NCBI GenBank assembly: GCA_027622555.1
Contig: JAQBYJ010000043.1
Span: forward strand, 1-42,166
Direction: 5' to 3'
From: Verrucomicrobiota bacterium
Lineage (GTDB): Bacteria > Verrucomicrobiota > Verrucomicrobiia > Opitutales > UBA2995
Length of the DNA: 42,166 nucleotides
Within the stretch, counting starts at the first letter, position 1, and each line of letters opens with the position of its first letter. Position numbers and translations under genes: made by a program. The notes under the pieces were generated by a model. That model searched no databases, was not told the DNA's origin, and was given only the letters and a program-made list of their open reading frames with translations. Below, one piece after another: positions 1 to 7,461 of this stretch.

Positions 1-3
1 GCT

Positions 4-67
4 CGGAAGCAAGCTACCTCCTACATTTCGTATCGCATATACAACTGTAGGAGGTAGCTCGCTGCCG
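4..67. repeat. REP-like inverted repeat
   Basis: A perfect 14-bp inverted repeat (AGCTACCTCCTACA at 12-25 pairs with 46-59) extends to about 22 bp per arm with two mismatches (4-25 with 46-67) around a 20-nt loop. The TGTAGG/CCTACA ends recur in other gaps of this window (20929-20996, 28073-28145, 31551-31647, 42006-42030), so this is one copy of a dispersed family rather than a single terminator. Confidence 0.75.
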
Positions 68-398
68 ATTTCGAATGCTCAAACTTCCTATCAGTCACCG
101 ACCCCGCGGAAGAGACCACGGGAAATTACAAGTTAAAGAACGTTTTATGGAAGTTAGCATAGAATATGGTAAGCCCACTAAAAGTGAGGATACAAAAACG
201 CACCCTTGCAGGCTAAAACCGACATGCGCGAGGAGCTGCGTTCCAGCCCGCAACCTGCTTGGTCACGTTGTTATCTACGCTCCCGCGCTAGCTTGCGAAC
301 TGCGCCTTCCGCCGTCGCCCAAGGGCGTGACACGTGCTCCTCATCACATTGGTTGATGTCGTTTCACTCGGTACAATTTTTTGAAACGCTTGAGGTAA
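68..398. other. Gene-free stretch, no recognised feature
   Basis: No open frame here has a start context, a recognisable domain or a plausible partner. The part from about 225 to 350 is visibly richer in G and C than its surroundings and contains small hairpins such as CGCCC-AA-GGGCG near 315-326. It could be a relic of another repeat or of a gene lying to the left. I could not identify it. Confidence 0.4.
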
Positions 399-1172
399 CT
401 ATCGAGGAATGAGTTCGTAGTCCTTCCAGTCACTCTGGATGTGGTAATTGATTTTCTTATGCGGAGAGGTTGAGGAGAAAATGATTTTCTCTCTGTCCTG
501 AAATCTGTCGTAGCGCGAAAATGAAGTCTTCAGCACCATACCCGGCGTGAGTGGGCCATGAGTGGTGATGGCTTCGGCATTCACTTTGGCCAGAACGGTC
601 CAACGGTGGTTTTCATGGTCCACGTCAACCCAGCTGGTCAGTAGTGGCTCCTCCACCATATAGTCTACCGCACGTATTCCTTTCGCCCTCAGCTCGCTGA
701 TCGCCTGGAAATCAGGCCAGACAATTTGTAAGTGAACATTTCCAGTCGTCACGTGGAATTCGAGGTAACGTTCACTGCCGGGGGTAACGAGGAATATTTC
801 AAACACGTCGCCCATTTCCCAGGTGGGATCATTTAACTTTGTGGCTGTGTTGTAGATGTCTTCGTCCTCCAATTTGGCCAGGATCCAAAGGCCATCAGAA
901 TGCCACAGAACCCTGGCTTCGGCCGGGCGGAAATTCGGACTGGGAGCCTCCACCCAGACTTCGGCATAGTTAATTGCTTCTGCCTCGGAAAATACTTTTT
1001 CGATCCCTGCCCAATCCCCGATCGGCATGTCTACCTCCAACTCCTGAAAGGTGAGTTTGTTCGCCGAATCACTTGGGTCATCCATTTTGCCGCATGACGC
1101 GAAAAGGAGAGTTGTAAGAATCAACCATCCAGATGCGAGATGAGTTGTGCTTTTTATTATACTCGTGGTCAT
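399..1172 (-). CDS. Lipoprotein with CBM9-like/DOMON-like beta-sandwich domain
   Basis: The 257-residue product starts with a signal peptide ending in a lipobox (LLFASC), so it is probably a lipid-anchored outer-envelope protein. The rest looks like the carbohydrate-binding module family 9-like domain: an early W plus EAxxVxxAEVWVEAP segment, then 'ARVLWHSDGLWILAKLEDEDIYN', then 'WEMGDVFEIFLVTPGSERYLEFHV', the alternating strand pattern of DOMON/CBM9 sandwiches that bind sugar ends. An in-frame TTG at 1193 would overlap the upstream sulfatase stop; I chose the ATG at 1172, ten bases after that stop, because it gives a compact signal peptide with one early lysine. The short gap suggests co-transcription and perhaps coupled translation with the sulfatase, so it may hold or present substrate for it. 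The fold is well supported by pattern; the ligand is unknown. Confidence 0.7.
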   Translation of the reverse strand: MTTSIIKSTTHLASGWLILTTLLFASCGKMDDPSDSANKLTFQELEVDMPIGDWAGIEKVFSEAEAINYAEVWVEAPSPNFRPAEARVLWHSDGLWILAKLEDEDIYNTATKLNDPTWEMGDVFEIFLVTPGSERYLEFHVTTGNVHLQIVWPDFQAISELRAKGIRAVDYMVEEPLLTSWVDVDHENHRWTVLAKVNAEAITTHGPLTPGMVLKTSFSRYDRFQDREKIIFSSTSPHKKINYHIQSDWKDYELIPR

Positions 1173-1182
1173 TTTCAATTGC

Positions 1183-2724
1183 TCATTCCTCAACTTTTTT
1201 CAGGCGAAAGGTGAAGGCCCAAGGGTCAAATTCGACTTCGTTGTTGGATTCGATTTGCGGCGTGGCCTTGACGGGCATTCTTTTGGAAAGTGTAGCTTTC
1301 AGGTCGGCAAATTGTGGATCCGCAGCAAGGTTGTTCCATTCATTGGGATCGCTTCTGTGATCATATAATTCTTCCCCGCCATCACGGTAGCGAATGTACC
1401 TGAAATCTTGGGACCTGACCGAATAGTTCCCGGGGCCATGCGTGGTTAGAGCCGGCCGATCCCATACACGGTTTGGATTTTCCAGCAGAGGCACCAGACT
1501 GATTCCATCCAGACCTTCCACAGGATCGAGTCCGCAGAGCTCGTTCAAAGTAGGGAAAATATCGATCAGTCCTACCGGTCGCGAACTTCGCTGGCCTGGT
1601 GTGGTCTTTCCGGGAGCGACCACGATAAAAGGAACCCGGGTGCTGCGTTCCCACAAGGTAAATTTGTGCCAGTGTTCCTTTTCACCCAAATGCCATCCAT
1701 GGTCGGACCAAAGCACTATGATGGTGTTAGTTGCATAAGCGCTGGCATTCAGGGATTTCAACAACTCACCCAGCAGCGCATCTGCCATGGAGATGCTCGC
1801 CAAATACGCTTGAACCGCTTCAGGGTACCGGCCTTGCGACTTCAGATAATCAAAATCGGGTTTGCTGCTTTGGGCCATTTGTTTCCCCGATTCCGGCAGG
1901 TCATCCAGATCGTCTTCCTTGAGGATTGGCATCACGATTTCGTCGAGCGGATACATATCGAAATAGGGTTCTGGCGCATACCATGGCAGATGCGGTCTGA
2001 AAATTCCCACCGCCAGAAAGAAAGGGTCTGTGTGCTCCATATCGAGAAATTGATCGGCCCAGGCAACGGCCCTGCCATCTCCTGTTTCCATCAATCCTTT
2101 ATCCAGTGGCCCCCAGTCAAATTCACGGGGACCGCCGGGTGGGGATTGAACCGGGTTTCGCACATTCTCCAGACCGTTTAAGGGGAACCCCTCCGGCCAC
2201 TTCACTACAGGTTTCGGCCAACCACCCAACGACTTCAAACTACCCGCGGGATAGCGATGGTAGGGATCGTCCCAACGCTGCTTGAAAAAATAATGCCACT
2301 GATCAGGCGGATTATGGCCCGGCGTGTGATGAAAAACCTTGCCCCCACCCTCCACTCGATAGCCATGTGATTTGAACTGCCTGGGAATGGTCAGGAGACT
2401 CGGGTGGTTGTAAGGCCAATAGGAGCTATTCCCATACACACCCGTTGTCGTCGGATCCAGACCGCTCAAGAGAGCCAGACGCGAAGGATTGCAAACCGGA
2501 GCCGCGCAATGCGCATTTTCGAAAAGCAAACCCCGCTCCGCCAAGCTATCAATATTCGGCGTCTTGACCTGGGGATGCCCGCCTAGGCAGCCGACCCAAT
2601 CATTCAAGTCGTCCACACAAATCATCAGCACGTTTGGGCGTTTGGCCGCGGTATCCAATACGGCAAAACTCAAAGTTAAAACGACCAACACTCCGAAGTT
2701 AAAAACTCTGAAAAGTGATTTCAA
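1183..2724 (-). CDS. Sulfatase, iduronate-2-sulfatase-like (secreted)
   Basis: This 513-residue protein has a signal peptide (cleavage near DTAA, residue 27) and a complete type I sulfatase core. Metal ligands sit in 'MICVDDLNDW' (Asp38, Asp39). The formylglycine site is Cys78 in C-N-P-S-R, followed by LALLSG. The second metal site is in 'SDHGWHLGEKEHWHKF', a signature typical of iduronate-2-sulfatase-like members, with the neighbouring 'TLWERSTRVPF'. It should hydrolyse a sulfate ester on a saccharide in the periplasm or outside the cell after Cys78 is converted to formylglycine. It is followed at once by the CBM9-like lipoprotein gene and faces a second sulfatase across a 234-bp gap. The family assignment is secure. 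The natural substrate is not readable from the sequence; a sulfated uronate- or rhamnose-containing algal glycan is an inference from the neighbours. Confidence 0.93.
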   Translation of the reverse strand: MKSLFRVFNFGVLVVLTLSFAVLDTAAKRPNVLMICVDDLNDWVGCLGGHPQVKTPNIDSLAERGLLFENAHCAAPVCNPSRLALLSGLDPTTTGVYGNSSYWPYNHPSLLTIPRQFKSHGYRVEGGGKVFHHTPGHNPPDQWHYFFKQRWDDPYHRYPAGSLKSLGGWPKPVVKWPEGFPLNGLENVRNPVQSPPGGPREFDWGPLDKGLMETGDGRAVAWADQFLDMEHTDPFFLAVGIFRPHLPWYAPEPYFDMYPLDEIVMPILKEDDLDDLPESGKQMAQSSKPDFDYLKSQGRYPEAVQAYLASISMADALLGELLKSLNASAYATNTIIVLWSDHGWHLGEKEHWHKFTLWERSTRVPFIVVAPGKTTPGQRSSRPVGLIDIFPTLNELCGLDPVEGLDGISLVPLLENPNRVWDRPALTTHGPGNYSVRSQDFRYIRYRDGGEELYDHRSDPNEWNNLAADPQFADLKATLSKRMPVKATPQIESNNEVEFDPWAFTFRLKKVEE

Positions 2725-2958
2725 ATGTAATTGGGGTTAGAGGTAATTCGACAAACTTGATAGAGAATCAAACTACATTTTCGCAAACAAAAGGAAAGGG
2801 GTTTCTCAAAAGAATCTTCGCCTTCCTCTTTTTAATCACTGATGGTTTAAATGAATTTTCGAGGCTGGCCCCCACATTCTATTGAGGTGTATGACGGTGT
2901 TGAATCTCCCGTATATCGCGAGCTTGCCAAGTGAAAGTATGAGACAACAATTACAACT
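2725..2958. promoter_or_regulatory. Divergent intergenic region between two sulfatase genes
   Basis: The 234 bp between the divergent sulfatase starts must hold promoters for both directions. It is A+T-rich near both genes. I found no convincing -35/-10 pair and no clear operator palindrome, so the assignment rests on gene orientation alone. Confidence 0.4.
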
Positions 2959-4308
2959 ATGAAAAAGTCTAAGTTGTTGGTGGCATCACTCCTGTCTTTC
3001 TTCTGTACTTTTGCGGTGGCAACAGAAAAGCCCAACGTAATCGTAATCCTGGCGGACGACATCGGCTTCGAATGCTACAGCGGTTATGGGAGCGAGTTTT
3101 ATTCAACGCCCAACATCGATAAGCTGGGCGATACGGGTGCGCAATTCACACAGGCTTACTCGCAACCTCTTTGCACCCCTTCACGGGTCAAGATTATGAC
3201 TGGGCGGTACAACTTTCGAAATTACGTTACTTTCGGCCGCCTGGATCTGGCTCAACCAACCTTCGCAAAAATGGTAAAAGACAACGGCTACTCCACCTGC
3301 GTGGCTGGTAAATGGCAGCTGAGCGAATTGGACCTGGAAGGGCCCCACGAAGCGGGTTTCGATGAGTATTGCCTCTGGCATTTTACTCCCGAAAAGAAGA
3401 GTAAACAACAGCCATCGGAGCTGTTTCGTAATAAAGGTTCACGCTATAAGTCACCGAAGCTTTTCCGCAACGGCCAGCTGGTTCCGGATACCGAAGGGCT
3501 GTATGGCCCCGACCTGGTGACTGATTACATCCTCGATTTTATCGAGCGCAAACAGGACGAACCCTTTCTGGTTTATTACCCAATGTTCCTCGTTCACAGT
3601 CCCTTCGATCCGACACCGTTGAGTCCGGATTGGGAAGTGACGGACAAGGACCGGGGAGGTCTGGCCCATTTCCGGGAAATGGTCAGTTACATGGACAAGA
3701 ATGTAGGGCGAATTGTCACCATACTTGATCAGCTCGGTCTGCGGGAAAATACACTTATCCTGGTTACAGGCGACAATGGTACGAATAAAGCGATCACATC
3801 GCCCTTTCCCGGTCGCGGTGAAATTCAGGGCGGTAAAGGTTTGCTGACCGATGCCGGTACCCGGGTGGCCTTCGTCGCGAATTGGTTGGGACAAATTGAA
3901 GCGGGAACGACGATGGACTCACTGGTCGATTTTGCGGATGTGCTGCCCACGATCGGAGACGTCACAGGATCCACTATTCCAGATGGAAGCGACGGACAGA
4001 GTTTTCTTCCCCTGCTGCACGGCGACACCAGCAAAGCCCGACCCTATAATTTCATATCTTATTCGAGCGGGGGTCCGAAGGATGCTCCCTTCCGTTGTTT
4101 TGTCCGGGATCAGCGGTGGAAACTCTACGCCGACGGACGACTCTTCGACGTGCCAAATGATTGGCTCGAAGCGTCACCCGCCAATGGTCCCGAGGCAGAC
4201 AAGGCCCGCAAGCGCTTGCAACCCATTCTCGACCGTATCCTCAAAGATGCTCCGGCAGGATACATTCAATACGATCCCAAGGCGACTCCTCCACCCGACC
4301 AGGAATAA
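2959..4308 (+). CDS. Sulfatase, arylsulfatase A-like (secreted)
   Basis: The 449-residue product has a signal peptide (MKKSKLLVASLLSFF...VAT) and a type I sulfatase domain. Asp residues in 'ILADDIGFE' and the later 'VTGDNGTNKAI' are the metal ligands. Cys72 in C-T-P-S-R, followed by 'VKIMTGRYNFRNY', is the residue converted to formylglycine. 'VAGKWQLS' replaces the more usual GKWH-L, a small but notable change next to the active site. The C-terminal part 'RDQRWKLYADGRLFDVPNDWLEASP' is the usual sulfatase C-subdomain ('KLY...LYDL..D'). It belongs to a different branch from the divergent 1183-2724 enzyme, so the two may remove different sulfate groups from the same polymer. No strong Shine-Dalgarno sequence precedes the ATG, as for most genes here. 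The enzyme class is secure and the substrate unknown. Confidence 0.9.
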   Translation: MKKSKLLVASLLSFFCTFAVATEKPNVIVILADDIGFECYSGYGSEFYSTPNIDKLGDTGAQFTQAYSQPLCTPSRVKIMTGRYNFRNYVTFGRLDLAQPTFAKMVKDNGYSTCVAGKWQLSELDLEGPHEAGFDEYCLWHFTPEKKSKQQPSELFRNKGSRYKSPKLFRNGQLVPDTEGLYGPDLVTDYILDFIERKQDEPFLVYYPMFLVHSPFDPTPLSPDWEVTDKDRGGLAHFREMVSYMDKNVGRIVTILDQLGLRENTLILVTGDNGTNKAITSPFPGRGEIQGGKGLLTDAGTRVAFVANWLGQIEAGTTMDSLVDFADVLPTIGDVTGSTIPDGSDGQSFLPLLHGDTSKARPYNFISYSSGGPKDAPFRCFVRDQRWKLYADGRLFDVPNDWLEASPANGPEADKARKRLQPILDRILKDAPAGYIQYDPKATPPPDQE

Positions 4309-4406
4309 AATAAGCATTTTTATGATCTTAAGACCCTCTATAAAAACAAAACGGTCGTTTCGATTAACTGAGAACTCCTTATGACACAAAAGGCAAAGGG
4401 AGAATC

Positions 4407-5906
4407 TTAAGACCGCTGGCTGTTAGTCAGCTTTTCAACCAACACGTTTCCAAATAAAGAGAAGAAAAGAAGCGCCAGAATAAATAGAGTAACAGGCCGT
4501 TCTAACAGGTAGCTCCATTGACCACCGCTGATCTGATAAGAGTAAATCAATGATTCTTCAGCCATTCCGCCAAGGAGTATTCCAACGACCGCTGCTGGAA
4601 CGGAGTAATTGAAGCGTTTGAACAACCAGCCAACTATGGAAAAAATCATAACAGTTATCGGCCCCGACATATCTCCGGTCAATCCGAAGGCTCCAAAAAT
4701 GGCCAACGCGAGCACGGAAGGCACCAAGTAGCGCATGGGGACTTTTACTACATTTGCCAGTATCGGGATAAAAAGCAGACCAAGCCCCATGAGTAATACC
4801 GCCTGTCCGAAATTGGCAAAAATAATAGCGTAGACAATGTCTGTTTCTTCCCGAATAAATTGAGGCCCGCCTGTGATGTTGTGCATCGCGAAAGCAGCCA
4901 ACATAACCGCAGTTGCTCCGCCACCCGGAATTCCCAAGGCTAGTAAGGTCGCCATGGACCCTGCCTCAGAGGTGCTGTTGGCCGATTCTGAAGCGACTAC
5001 TCCCGCAGGATTGCCTTGTCCAAACGACTTCGGATTGGCGGCTTGTTTCTTGGTAAGCATGTATGAAACCAAATTGGCAATGGATGAACCCACACCAGGT
5101 ACCGATCCTATAAATACGCCTACCAAACTACCCTTCAGAATAATCCACGGATAACTAATCGTTTTTTTGAATCCGGAAAATATTTCCCTTATGCTTACAA
5201 TCCTGGCTTCGCTGTCCTCGACCAGATAGTTCGTCTTGGCAAGTTTGAACAGTTCGGCGGCCGCAAACATTCCAATCATCGCTGGAATAGCCGGAATGCC
5301 GTCAAGCAGATAAGGACTTCCCATGGTTCCTCGAGACACTCCTGCTTCACTATAACCAACCGTTCCAATCAATAAGCCAATCATCCCGGAAATGATTCCT
5401 TTCAAAAGGCTGCCACCGCTCAAGGTTCCGATTAGGGTTATTCCCCAAAGGATCACGACAGCCATTTCTGCCGGGCCGATTTTTAGGACCAGTTTTGAAA
5501 TAGGACCAATGAGAATAAACAAGATGCTGTATCCGATTATGACTCCAATACACGAAGCACCTAATGCAATCCCAAGCGCGGTGTTGTGCTGACCCTTTCG
5601 CGTCATAGGATATCCATCAAACGACGTTGCAATAGAAGAGGAGGTTCCGGGAATGTTCATCAGAATGGCAGGGATGCTTCCTCCAAATCCTCCACCAGTG
5701 AATATGGAGGTCAGGAAAAGCATGGCTTGTATGAAATCCATATACAGAGTCACTGGCAGGAATATTGCCATGGCCATGGAGATTTGTAACCCCGGCACGG
5801 CTCCGAATAATAATCCGATAAGAATACCCGGAATAATAATCAACCAGTAGGAAGGATTTGAAAACAATTGCGTCAGTCCATCGAACGCTGCTGAATAATC
5901 GATCAT
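4407..5906 (-). CDS. tctA: Tripartite tricarboxylate transporter, large permease TctA
   Basis: This 499-residue membrane protein has the TctA layout: about a dozen transmembrane helices and the repeated Gly/Pro-rich signatures 'GILIGLLFGAVPGLQISMAMAIFLP' near the N-terminus and 'GSVPGVGSSIANLVSY' in the second half, which in this family contact the substrate. It forms the channel that takes carboxylates from a periplasmic binding protein using the ion gradient. The reading frame stays open 41 codons further upstream to 6029, but the ATG at 5906 gives the family's normal length and N-terminus (MIDYSAAFDGL) and overlaps the tctB stop by 4 bp (ATGA), which points to translational coupling. It is the last gene of a probable six-gene operon. 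The substrate is unknown; characterised relatives carry citrate, aromatic acids or other organic acids. Confidence 0.93.
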   Translation of the reverse strand: MIDYSAAFDGLTQLFSNPSYWLIIIPGILIGLLFGAVPGLQISMAMAIFLPVTLYMDFIQAMLFLTSIFTGGGFGGSIPAILMNIPGTSSSIATSFDGYPMTRKGQHNTALGIALGASCIGVIIGYSILFILIGPISKLVLKIGPAEMAVVILWGITLIGTLSGGSLLKGIISGMIGLLIGTVGYSEAGVSRGTMGSPYLLDGIPAIPAMIGMFAAAELFKLAKTNYLVEDSEARIVSIREIFSGFKKTISYPWIILKGSLVGVFIGSVPGVGSSIANLVSYMLTKKQAANPKSFGQGNPAGVVASESANSTSEAGSMATLLALGIPGGGATAVMLAAFAMHNITGGPQFIREETDIVYAIIFANFGQAVLLMGLGLLFIPILANVVKVPMRYLVPSVLALAIFGAFGLTGDMSGPITVMIFSIVGWLFKRFNYSVPAAVVGILLGGMAEESLIYSYQISGGQWSYLLERPVTLFILALLFFSLFGNVLVEKLTNSQRS

Positions 5907-6364
5907 GACGGAAAGACTAACATGGGCATGGGATAAGGAAGCATGGCTGCAAAAAACAATGAGACGATGGAAGCGAAGCACACCGCATAACCAATAATCC
6001 AGGGCCACCGCCGCTCGCCATTGAACCAAAGGAACACAGCGATAAATATTCCAGTACCTACATCAAATCCAAGCCAGGGCAAAGTAAGTGTATACATCAC
6101 AAAAATACCTATAACAGGAAGTACACTTGTTACAGGTTCAACTTCCTCTTCTTCAGGTAACCGACGAAATCCCTGACGAACAAACTGAATCAAACACAGA
6201 ACCAAGATGAGGCCCGTAAGTGGCAGAATAAGTATCAAATTAAGGACATGGGTCGAAGCAGTATGAGCGTCAAAAAAGTACCATACTACCAAACTTGAAA
6301 GAACCAACAGCACCACAAGATCCGCAATCTGATTACCACTGAATGATTTTTTGATTTTGTTCAC
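5903..6364 (-). CDS. tctB: Tripartite tricarboxylate transporter, small permease TctB
   Basis: The 153-residue product contains four predicted transmembrane helices (starting at about residues 14, 38, 80 and 120), the size and topology of TctB. The family is poorly conserved, so the call depends strongly on position: it lies 13 bp after tctC and overlaps tctA by 4 bp. TctB is needed together with TctA for transport, although its exact role is unclear. An acidic stretch (PEEEEVEP) in the loop between helices 2 and 3 is common in this family. Confidence comes mainly from the complete C-B-A gene set. Confidence 0.88.
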   Translation of the reverse strand: MNKIKKSFSGNQIADLVVLLVLSSLVVWYFFDAHTASTHVLNLILILPLTGLILVLCLIQFVRQGFRRLPEEEEVEPVTSVLPVIGIFVMYTLTLPWLGFDVGTGIFIAVFLWFNGERRWPWIIGYAVCFASIVSLFFAAMLPYPMPMLVFPS

Positions 6365-6377
6365 TTTACTCCGACAT

Positions 6378-7394
6378 CTACAACTTCAACAAATAGGAAT
6401 AGTCTTTAAAAATCGTAAAACTTGTCTCCATAATTTTCTCAGATTCTTCGGGCCCTGTCCATCGACTTCCAATATCTGAACGCTTTAATTGTCGCTGAAG
6501 TTCTTCATCCTGCAATGCTCGTTGAAATGCAGAGACAAGAATGTTAAAGCGTTCGGGATGCTGGTGCTTGAATTCGGCGGTAGTCGCGAAACCTCTCGCC
6601 GACCCAGGAAGAACAGGCACTGAGACACCCAATGGTTTCAAGGCCTCATTTATGGAAGGTGCATTCCATTCATCATTTGCCTCATGGCTTACAATCGCTA
6701 ATGGTCGGATATACTCCCGGATGGTTTCGGACCCCGTAGCACTGATAACGATAAAGTCCACCACTCCACCCGCAACAGCGGCACGGGCCTGGCCACCGCT
6801 ATTGTAAGTAACCAGGTTGAGATTTTCTTGAGGAATCCCACTCACTTCAAGAAGAAGCTTGGCCATTAAATGCCCGGCGGAGCCGCGAACCACTGAGGCC
6901 TTGATTGTTTTTGGTTTGTCGCGAATGCCCTGAATGAGTTCAGGTAAATCGCGAAACTTTGACCCTTGGTAAAGCGCAATCAAGTCTTCATCAAACCATT
7001 GAAAATTTATGTAGGCAAAATCGCCTACCGTATATTTGGCATTCCCTTCAAGAATCGTATTCAGGAGGTATGGAGAGAAGGTATTCGCAAATACAGTGTA
7101 TCCATCAGGTGGTTGCCCCAATACATAGTTCGCTCCCAGCAACGTTCCAGCTCCCATTTTATTTATTACCTGGATGGGCTGCCCCAGCTCCTCGGATACG
7201 GTAGTCGACATGGCACGAGCCATCCGATCCGCACTGCCTCCGACCCCGAATGCTACCACCATCGTCACAGGTTTATCAGGATAATCCTGAGCGACACTCG
7301 TATCGGGAAATACAATCAGGAAGCATGACCCGATTAACAAATAAAGGCAAGACAGGCTCATAAACGTCTCTCCACAAATGGTTGATTGCTTCAT
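6378..7394 (-). CDS. tctC: Tripartite tricarboxylate transporter, periplasmic binding protein TctC
   Basis: The 338-residue protein has a signal peptide ending near SVAQ-DYPDKPV, after which comes the family's typical mature start 'YPDKPVTMVVAFGVGGSADRMARAM'. In Bug/TctC receptors this Gly-rich loop and the later 'VRGSAGHLMAKLLLEVSG' and 'VTYNSGGQARAAVAGGVVDF' segments bind the carboxylate of the ligand through main-chain amides and ordered water. A later in-frame ATG at 7361 is possible, but the first start supplies the only early lysine. It lies 67 bp downstream of the TonB-dependent receptor gene, with a strong hairpin in between, and directly before tctB. It presumably receives the compound imported by that receptor; this link is an inference from gene order. 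Confidence 0.93.
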   Translation of the reverse strand: MKQSTICGETFMSLSCLYLLIGSCFLIVFPDTSVAQDYPDKPVTMVVAFGVGGSADRMARAMSTTVSEELGQPIQVINKMGAGTLLGANYVLGQPPDGYTVFANTFSPYLLNTILEGNAKYTVGDFAYINFQWFDEDLIALYQGSKFRDLPELIQGIRDKPKTIKASVVRGSAGHLMAKLLLEVSGIPQENLNLVTYNSGGQARAAVAGGVVDFIVISATGSETIREYIRPLAIVSHEANDEWNAPSINEALKPLGVSVPVLPGSARGFATTAEFKHQHPERFNILVSAFQRALQDEELQRQLKRSDIGSRWTGPEESEKIMETSFTIFKDYSYLLKL

Positions 7395-7404
7395 CGTGCC
7401 GTCC

Positions 7405-7432
7405 AGCCAAGCGGGATTGAACCCGCTTGGCT
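7405..7432. promoter_or_regulatory. Strong intercistronic hairpin before tctC
   Basis: A perfect 11-bp stem (AGCCAAGCGGG with CCCGCTTGGCT) closes a 6-nt loop in the 67-bp gap between the receptor stop and the tctC start, ending ten bases before the tctC ATG. No U-run follows on the minus strand, so it is unlikely to be a simple terminator. An mRNA-stability or processing element that sets different levels of receptor and transporter, or a control on tctC translation, fits better. Confidence 0.6.
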
Positions 7433-7461
7433 AGTCTTTTGAAAGTATAGGCAATGGGTTC

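Noticed and set aside
75-356. 93-residue plus-strand frame at the left edge
   Set aside because: It starts inside the REP-like palindrome, has no start signal and no recognisable composition or domain; other frames in the same stretch are equally open.
5907-6029. 41-codon N-terminal extension of tctA
   Set aside because: It lies wholly inside tctB in another frame and would make TctA longer than its family; the ATGA overlap at 5903-5906 is the better start.
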